A DNA stretch of 6,091 bases, from NCBI GenBank assembly GCA_002338895.1, contig DDJH01000267.1:3488-9578 (forward strand). Reading direction: 5' to 3'. The notes under the pieces were generated by a model. It saw only the letters and a list, made by a program, of their open reading frames with translations, searched no databases and had not been told where the DNA came from. This DNA comes from Lentisphaeria bacterium UBA1829. GTDB taxonomy: Bacteria; Verrucomicrobiota; Lentisphaeria; Victivallales; UBA1829. Below, in pieces: positions 1 through 5,100 of the stretch; the first letter of the stretch is position 1, and every line of letters starts with the position of its first letter. The position numbers were made by a program, and so were the translations under genes.

Positions 1-110
1 TCCGTACCGGTCATCGGATCGGCGACGGCGCGGAAGCCTGTCTCATTCAGCTCGTCGAAGCCGGCGATCCCGCGAAAAAGGAAGCGAAGAAGGAAGAAGC
101 TGCAAAGTAA
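1..110 (+). CDS. rplQ: Ribosomal protein bL17, C-terminal fragment
   Basis: This is the 3' end of a gene that begins before the window. It is read in the frame starting at position 3 and ends at the TAA at 108-110. The visible 35 residues include RTGHRIGDGAEACLIQLVEA. That closely follows the bL17 C-terminus, whose E. coli form has CGFRAGDNAPMAYIELVD: the G-x-R-x-G-D core and the closing I-x-L-V beta strand align without gaps. bL17 is a large-subunit protein that binds 23S rRNA near the peptide exit tunnel. After the conserved strand comes a low-complexity tail rich in Lys, Glu and Ala, a common kind of extension in this protein. In most bacteria rplQ is the last gene of the rpsM-rpsK-rpsD-rpoA-rplQ operon, and the terminator just downstream fits that position. 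The call rests on a short segment, but the pattern is distinctive. Confidence 0.82.
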   Translation, partial: RTGHRIGDGAEACLIQLVEAGDPAKKEAKKEEAAK

Positions 111-141
111 CTCTTCCGGAAGTTTGACTTCTGTCTTTTCG

Positions 142-185
142 AAAAGCCGTTCCTATGGAGAAATCCATCCGGAACGGCTTTTTTT
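142..185 (+). terminator. Rho-independent terminator after rplQ
   Basis: The 12-nt arms AAAAGCCGTTCC (142-153) and GGAACGGCTTTT (171-182) are perfectly complementary. Inside them a second 5-bp stem, ATGGA (155-159) with TCCAT (164-168), closes on a GAAA tetraloop of the stable GNRA class. The 3' arm runs into a seven-T tract (179-185). The hairpin lies 31 nt after the rplQ stop and isolates the ribosomal operon from the operon that follows. Confidence 0.93.
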
Positions 186-222
186 ATGTTTTTTAAATGT
201 CTTTTCCGGGGTCTTCTTCTTT

Positions 223-240
223 GAAAATTCTAGAAAATTA
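223..240 (+). promoter_or_regulatory. Possible UP element (A-rich tract upstream of -35)
   Basis: GAAAATT occurs twice (223-229 and 233-239), exactly 10 bp apart and therefore on the same face of the helix. It lies about 12-29 bp upstream of the -35 hexamer. A/T tracts in this position can bind the alpha-subunit C-terminal domain of RNA polymerase. This is suggestive only; it could simply be AT-rich intergenic sequence. Confidence 0.3.
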
Positions 241-251
241 AAATCGGGGTC

Positions 252-280
252 TTGACTTTTGAGCTCCGATGAAGTATAAT
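252..280 (+). promoter_or_regulatory. Sigma70-type promoter of the lacI-pseudopilin-GH2 operon
   Basis: The -35 hexamer TTGACT (252-257; five of six match TTGACA) is separated by the optimal 17 bp from a perfect TATAAT -10 box (275-280). Transcription would start near 286-288, about 45 nt before the first ATG. The start point falls inside the palindrome that follows, so an operator-bound repressor would directly block initiation. Confidence 0.85.
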
Positions 281-300
281 TATATTAATCGATTAATATA
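281..300 (+). promoter_or_regulatory. Perfect palindromic operator, LacI-type
   Basis: TATATTAATCGATTAATATA is identical to its own reverse complement over all 20 bp and has the central CG step typical of LacI/PurR-family operators. It abuts the -10 box and covers the predicted transcription start. It lies 31 bp before the start codon of a LacI-family gene, so autorepression is the natural reading. Flanking ATGAAG (269-274) and CTTCAT (304-309) are also complementary but are offset by 3 bp from the dyad centre, so they probably do not belong to the core site. No second copy of the palindrome was noticed in the window. Confidence 0.82.
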
Positions 301-330
301 GAGCTTCATATTGCTGGAGAAGAGAGAGGA

Positions 331-1287
331 ATGAGTGTTACGCTGAAGGACATTGCGAAGGAGGCGGGAGTTTCGACCGCATTGGTTTCCTATTGTCTGA
401 ACGGGAGTAAATCCGGATGGATGAGCGAAAAGACTCGGCAGAGGATCGAAGAGGCGGCCAGGAAGTTGAATTACAAGCCGAATCGGCTGGCCCGCTCGCT
501 CCGGAGCGGAAGAAGCAGAAGCATCGGACTTTTGACGGCGAATATCTCGAATCCGTATTTCGGACATCTTGCGGAGGAGGCATTGGATGCGGCGAAAAAG
601 CATGACTATTCGCTGATCTTTGCGGTGATCAAGGATTTGAAGGGCGACCGGGGGGATGCTCTGGAATTTCTGATGCGCAATCAGATTGATGCGCTGCTGA
701 CAACTCCGACGCTGGAGGGGTTGGCGGAGGAAAAAAAGTTGCTGCAGGAGCGCCGGATCCCCGTTCTCCGATTCAGTTATCCGGAAGAGGGAGCTCTCAG
801 CTTGATCGACAATGTTTCTTCGGCTCTGGAGGATGCCTGCCGCTATCTGCAGGAGCGCGGGCACAGGGAGCTGTTCGGGTATTTTCACGCGCCGTTCCCG
901 TGGAACGATCAGCTGGAAGAGGCCGCGAAAAAAGCGGACATGAAACTGATTCATCGGACTCATACTTCCGAGAAGGAGTTGGGAGAGATCTATCAGGATA
1001 TCCGGGAAAGGCGTCCGCAGGCGATTCTGCTGAACGGACGGACCCTTTACGATGTGTTGAATCTGATTGCTTCGATGAAGGACTATGAGCCGGATCTGAT
1101 TGTGGGACTGGATGAATTTCAACTTTTACGGGAGAGTCCGCGGATTGTCGGAGGGATCCGGACGAGTTCCGCTGTGAAAGCGCGTCGCGGTGTGGAGATC
1201 CTGATTGAGCGCCTGGAGAATCCGGAACTGCCTCGGACGGGGTGCATTCCGCTCCCTCCCGGAGAGTTTATCCGCTTTGAAAATTGA
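331..1287 (+). CDS. LacI-family transcriptional repressor
   Basis: This 318-residue protein has the LacI/GalR layout. Residues about 4-24 form the helix-turn-helix (TLKDIAKEAGVSTALVSYCL), followed by SEKTRQRIEEAARKLNYKPN and the hinge helix NRLARSLRSGR at 51-61. The effector-binding periplasmic-binding-protein-like domain starts at SIGLL (64-68); ISNPYF, the DN near mid-domain and the C-terminal GLDEF segment match the usual fold landmarks. Such proteins bind operator DNA as dimers and usually release it, or occasionally tighten, when a sugar binds; the ligand cannot be told from sequence here. The start at 331 is supported by GGAGA at 316-320 (10-nt spacing) within a purine-rich leader, and by the family-typical N-terminus. 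It is slightly shorter than the usual 330-340 residues. The loop after the HTH (GSKSGWMSEKT) seems about two residues longer than normal. It is the first gene of the operon and probably controls the pseudopilin and GH2-like genes as well as itself. Confidence 0.93.
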   Translation: MSVTLKDIAKEAGVSTALVSYCLNGSKSGWMSEKTRQRIEEAARKLNYKPNRLARSLRSGRSRSIGLLTANISNPYFGHLAEEALDAAKKHDYSLIFAVIKDLKGDRGDALEFLMRNQIDALLTTPTLEGLAEEKKLLQERRIPVLRFSYPEEGALSLIDNVSSALEDACRYLQERGHRELFGYFHAPFPWNDQLEEAAKKADMKLIHRTHTSEKELGEIYQDIRERRPQAILLNGRTLYDVLNLIASMKDYEPDLIVGLDEFQLLRESPRIVGGIRTSSAVKARRGVEILIERLENPELPRTGCIPLPPGEFIRFEN

Positions 1288-1301
1288 ACATGAAAAGGAA
1301 T

Positions 1302-1305
1302 GGAG
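1302..1305 (+). promoter_or_regulatory. Shine-Dalgarno site deciding the pseudopilin start
   Basis: GGAG sits 6 nt before the ATG at 1312, a good spacing. The more upstream in-frame ATG at 1300 has its AAGGA directly touching the codon, which is too close to work well. A third in-frame ATG at 1336 has only a weak GGA nearby. The site therefore favours 1312 as the start. Confidence 0.6.
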
Positions 1306-1311
1306 AATACA

Positions 1312-2127
1312 ATGAAAACCGGAATTGTCGGAACGATGGATGAAAAACGAAAAAATTTCTCATTGATCGAATTATTGATTGTTGTTGCAATTATTGCAAT
1401 TCTTGCCGGACTGATGCTTCCGGCTCTTCAGCGCGCAAGAGAGGCTGCCCGGGCCGCGGACTGCCGAAGCCGGGAAAAACAGATCGGAACAGCGTTTCTT
1501 TCCTATGCAAATGATTTCAACTCCTATCTGCCGCTCTGCCGGTCCGGAGACAGCAGCTCGCCGATTACCGGCGATCCTGCAGGAATCACCTGGATGGTGA
1601 AACTGGGAAGTTATCTCAATACGCATCCGAATGAGGAACATCCGAACGATGCCAACACCGAGGGGGATTCCTCCAAATATATGATGCGCAATTCCTTTTT
1701 CTGGTGTCGAAGTCCGGTCGTTCCCACTTCCAATGCGGTCAATCCATATCCGTACGGAGGAAATCACATGGATCGTTACCGCTATGGAATGAATGCGGAG
1801 CTGAACGGAAGAAGTTTCGGACTTGCTTCTTCCGCAGATTCAAACAATATATGGGGATACAAGTCTTTGAAACTGGTTCAGACTCCGTCTGCGGCTCTGC
1901 TCGTCGGAGAAATTTATAAAAACTGGGCCGGCTTCTCCGTCGCAAACTGGCATGCGGCGGATGGAAACGGAAATGTGCCGCATGCGTTGAAATCTAATAT
2001 GCTTTTCTGCGATGGGCATGTCGCATCTTACAGTCAGAATCAGATCCTTACGCGATGGGGGACGAAAAATTATGTCCTGAACAATGCCCAGTCCAACAGC
2101 TTCTGGATTGGAAGACCGAGTCGCTGA
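1312..2127 (+). CDS. Type II secretion-like pseudopilin, H-X9-DG family
   Basis: With the start at 1312 the protein has 271 residues. A short basic leader (MDEKRKN at 9-15) precedes the prepilin motif FSLIELLIVVAIIAILAG (16-33), one hydrophobic helix that acts as membrane anchor and assembly stalk. Mature Glu5 (E20) is present, as needed for pilin assembly and N-methylation. The residue before the predicted cleavage site is Asn, not the usual Gly. LPALQRAREAAR follows the helix, as in DUF1559-type pseudopilins. Near the end, His224 is followed by exactly nine residues and then Asp234-Gly235 (HALKSNMLFCDGHV), the H-X9-DG signature found in large paralogous families in Lentisphaerae and Planctomycetes. 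Their precise role is unknown; links with secretion or surface display of glycan-active proteins have been inferred from gene context. The gene begins 24 nt after the repressor stop and ends 26 nt before the giant secreted protein. ATG 1300 (275 residues) or ATG 1336 (263 residues) are alternative starts. Confidence 0.92.
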   Translation: MKTGIVGTMDEKRKNFSLIELLIVVAIIAILAGLMLPALQRAREAARAADCRSREKQIGTAFLSYANDFNSYLPLCRSGDSSSPITGDPAGITWMVKLGSYLNTHPNEEHPNDANTEGDSSKYMMRNSFFWCRSPVVPTSNAVNPYPYGGNHMDRYRYGMNAELNGRSFGLASSADSNNIWGYKSLKLVQTPSAALLVGEIYKNWAGFSVANWHAADGNGNVPHALKSNMLFCDGHVASYSQNQILTRWGTKNYVLNNAQSNSFWIGRPSR

Positions 2128-2134
2128 ACAGTAC

Positions 2135-2144
2135 AAAAAGGAGG
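2135..2144 (+). promoter_or_regulatory. Strong ribosome binding site for the GH2-like gene
   Basis: AAAAAGGAGG matches the anti-Shine-Dalgarno sequence almost perfectly and is the strongest such site in the window. It stands 9 nt before ATG 2154 and 6 nt before an in-frame TTG at 2151; the ATG is preferred. The site suggests that the large third gene is well translated. Confidence 0.75.
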
Positions 2145-2153
2145 ATTGAATTG

Positions 2154-5100
2154 ATGAAATTGAATCGGTTTTTCAGAAACTTCTGTGCAATGACGATCTG
2201 GGGGGGCTGCTCTTTGCTTGTCCTTCCTGCTGTCGCTTCCGCAGGGGCGCGCTTCTATCTGTCCTTCGACGGAAACAGCAATGTGATCGGGGAAAACGGA
2301 AGATCTCTTGCTCCTGCCCAGATCCATGGCCAGCCGCGCTATCGAAAAGGGGTGAACGGGGAGGCGCTGGAGCTGCGGCGTTATGCGTACGATCAGGTGA
2401 CCGCTCTCCATCTCAACAAGCTGCCCCCCGTGGACTGCCGGGAAGGAACCGTTTCCTTCTGGATCAATCCTCTCTGGAAGGGGGAAGACGACAGCACAAA
2501 CTGGCTGTTTTACGGAACTGCGGGAAAATTCCGCTGTTATCTGATCAAACTGCCGAAAGGAAAGTTTGAACTGAGCGTCTGTTCCCCGAATCAGCGGCAG
2601 ATTATCGCGTCCCGGCCGATGGATGCCGGAACGTGGTACCATCTGGCTTTTACCTGGAACATTCCGCAGGGCGAAGTGGCGCTTTACGTCAATGGACGCA
2701 TCGCGGCAAAACAGAAGAAGACGGAGTGGACGGATGCCGCATTCTCCCTGAATGCTCCGCTGAACATCTGGCTCGGAAAACAGGGGTATGACCGTTTTAA
2801 AACAGAGGTGGGGGAGGGGGCGTATGATGATCTCCGCATCTACGACCGGGCGCTTTCTCCCGCCGAGATCTTTGCGGAAGCTCTCGGAAACCGGGAGCAG
2901 AAAATGCAGCCTCGCCCGCTCTCCGATGTCCGGGTTCAGAAGGGGACGATGGAGTTCCGCTTCCAATGCCGGGACGGGCGTTTCCCGACACCTCTGCCGC
3001 TGATCTCGCTCGGGAGCGGTGAAGGGGAAATTCTTGTCACGTCCATGGGAGTATCCGGAAAATTGTGCGTGCGGGCGGGGGAGAAGGTGCTTGAGTCGCC
3101 TTATGTTCCGGACTTGCGCTCCCCGCTGAAAATGACACTGGTCCCATCCGGAAAGAAGATGCGGATCTATTTCGACGATGCGTTGCAGGGGGAACTGGAA
3201 CTGCCTGCTAAGTGGAGTTCGCTGCGGTTGCTGAAGGCGGTCGACGGCGTGAAATTTCTGACGGAGGATCCCGCGCCGGATCCGATCCTGAGCTCCGTGG
3301 AAATCTCTCCCCTTGAACAGAAACTCTGGAGTCCGGAGGGCGCGGAACGACGCAGTTACGGCGGAATTCGGGAGGCGCTCTGTCTGAACGGTGTCTGGCG
3401 GATGTTCAAGGCGGACCACTATTCCAGCGCGCCCCGGGAGGAGGGGGAACGGCTCTATTCCCGAGTTCCCGGAAGTCCCCGCTCGGTGATGTTTCAGCAT
3501 TACCGGGAGAAGAACGGTTCCCTGGAGGTTGTCGAACAATCCCATGGAAAGCAGTCCGCCGGATGGTATCAGAGAACTTTTTCCGTGCCGGAGGAGTGGA
3601 GGGGAAAACGGATCTTTCTCAAATTTGACAACCTCAACGGAAATTACGGACGGGTTTATCTGAACGGAAAACTGATTGATTCGTTCCGGCAGGATTTCAA
3701 GGCGTTTTACCTGATCCCGAACGTGCGGAAAGTGGATGTGACGGAGCTGGTGCGGGAGGTGAATCTGCTTTCCGTTTTCGTCGACCGGTTTCCGGTGGCG
3801 TTCTGGAAGGATCAGCTGGATATTCAGGATCATTTCACGCTGGCGGTCGAGGATGTCTGGCTGGAGGCCTCGCCGTCGCCGGTCGTTCTTCGGAACGCTC
3901 TGGTTCTGCCGTCGTTTCGGAAAAGTTCCGTGGAACTGCGGGCAGGAATCTGGAATCCGCGGAAGGAAACCGGCCGTGCGGAGCTCGAGTTCCGTTTCCG
4001 CCGTCCGGGGGAGAAGGAGAAAGTTTTCTCCCACCGCTTTCGGCTGAACGGAGAGGAGAAGATCCGGATTGCCGTTCAGAAGAAATGGAGAAATCCTGTT
4101 TTATGGGACTGCGAAAATCCGAATCTTTACACGTTGTCGGTCTCCTTGTCCATCAACGGGAAGAAGGCCGATGCTCTGCCGGATGCCGATTTCGGCTTCC
4201 GCGAGTTCTGGGTGGAAAACGGCGAGTTCCGGTTGAATGGAAAAAAGATCCGCCTGAGAATGTATTCCAATCCGGCATTTGAACGGGTCCGCGCCTATTT
4301 TGCCAATCCATATTCCATGCCGCAGTATGTCTCCCATATCCGGGAGCTGAATTACGACACGGTCCGTTTTTCTCCGATCCGGAAGCATTCGCTCTATGGC
4401 GACGATCTCTATCTGCGGGAATCCGACCGTCAGGGCCTTTACAATCTCTATCCGATGCCGCCCTACGAGGAGGATGAAATGCAATCCTACCGGAAAAACG
4501 TGGAACGGTATCTGGAATATTACGGAACGCATCCGAGCATTCTGATGTGGTACACCGATTTCAACACCTGCCACTATGCCTGGAATCAGGATCCGGCAAA
4601 ACTCAACGATACGGAATATGTGCCGAAGGAGAAGGTGAAGGCGCGCAAGCTGGCGCGGACGGCGGAAACGGTCATGCGGTCCCTGGATCCTTCCCGGGAG
4701 GTTTTTCAGCATGCGGGAGGAAATTCCGGAAAAATCTTCACGTCGATGAACTATCAGTCGATGGGAACTCCGGTTCAGGAACAGGAGGACTGGCCGAAGC
4801 AGTGGGCGGAAAAACATACGCAGCCGCTGATGGTGGTGGAGTCGGGATTCCCGTTCTTTCCGCAGTTCAGTGATTTCGAGGGACGCGGACCCGGGTATAC
4901 CTGGCTCGTCGCGGAAAACGCCGCCCGGTATTTCGGGGACCGGGTGTTCGCCCGGGAGAGTCGGCCGGTGCCGACGAATTTCCGCAGTGCGATGGGGTCG
5001 CCGTTCTTTCCGCAGAATCGAAATTTTCTGGATGTCTGCGCGATGCTGTACCGCCGGGTTGTGCCGGCGTGGAGGGCGTATGATATGTCGGCGCTCGGCG

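Noticed and set aside
261..309. Possible riboswitch or long leader hairpin between promoter and lacI
   Set aside because: The expected leader is only about 45 nt. It contains half of the operator dyad and a purine-rich ribosome binding region, and there is no room or conserved motif for a riboswitch.
280..1122. A 280-codon minus-strand frame opposite the LacI gene
   Set aside because: It overlaps the repressor almost completely and shows no domain. It would also start or end within the operator/promoter region, which is already explained.
2154..2212. Possible lipoprotein signal (Cys at residue 19 in WGGC)
   Set aside because: The residues before the Cys (W-G-G) do not fit the lipobox, which needs Leu/Val/Ile-like at -3. 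An ordinary signal peptide with VASA cleavage fits better.
2070..4034. A 654-codon open frame on the minus strand under the first half of the giant gene
   Set aside because: Its codons share boundaries with the sense gene, so it stays open because the sense frame avoids TTA, CTA and TCA. The predicted protein is rich in Arg, Pro and His, has no recognisable domain and no ribosome binding site was noticed. The sense strand has a signal peptide and clear domains.
4547..4873. Short plus-strand frames inside the giant gene (for example 108 codons here, 105 codons at 4870-5187)
   Set aside because: They lie in other phases of a long coding sequence with a continuous domain pattern. Their Gly/Arg-rich composition is that of an out-of-frame GC-rich gene.
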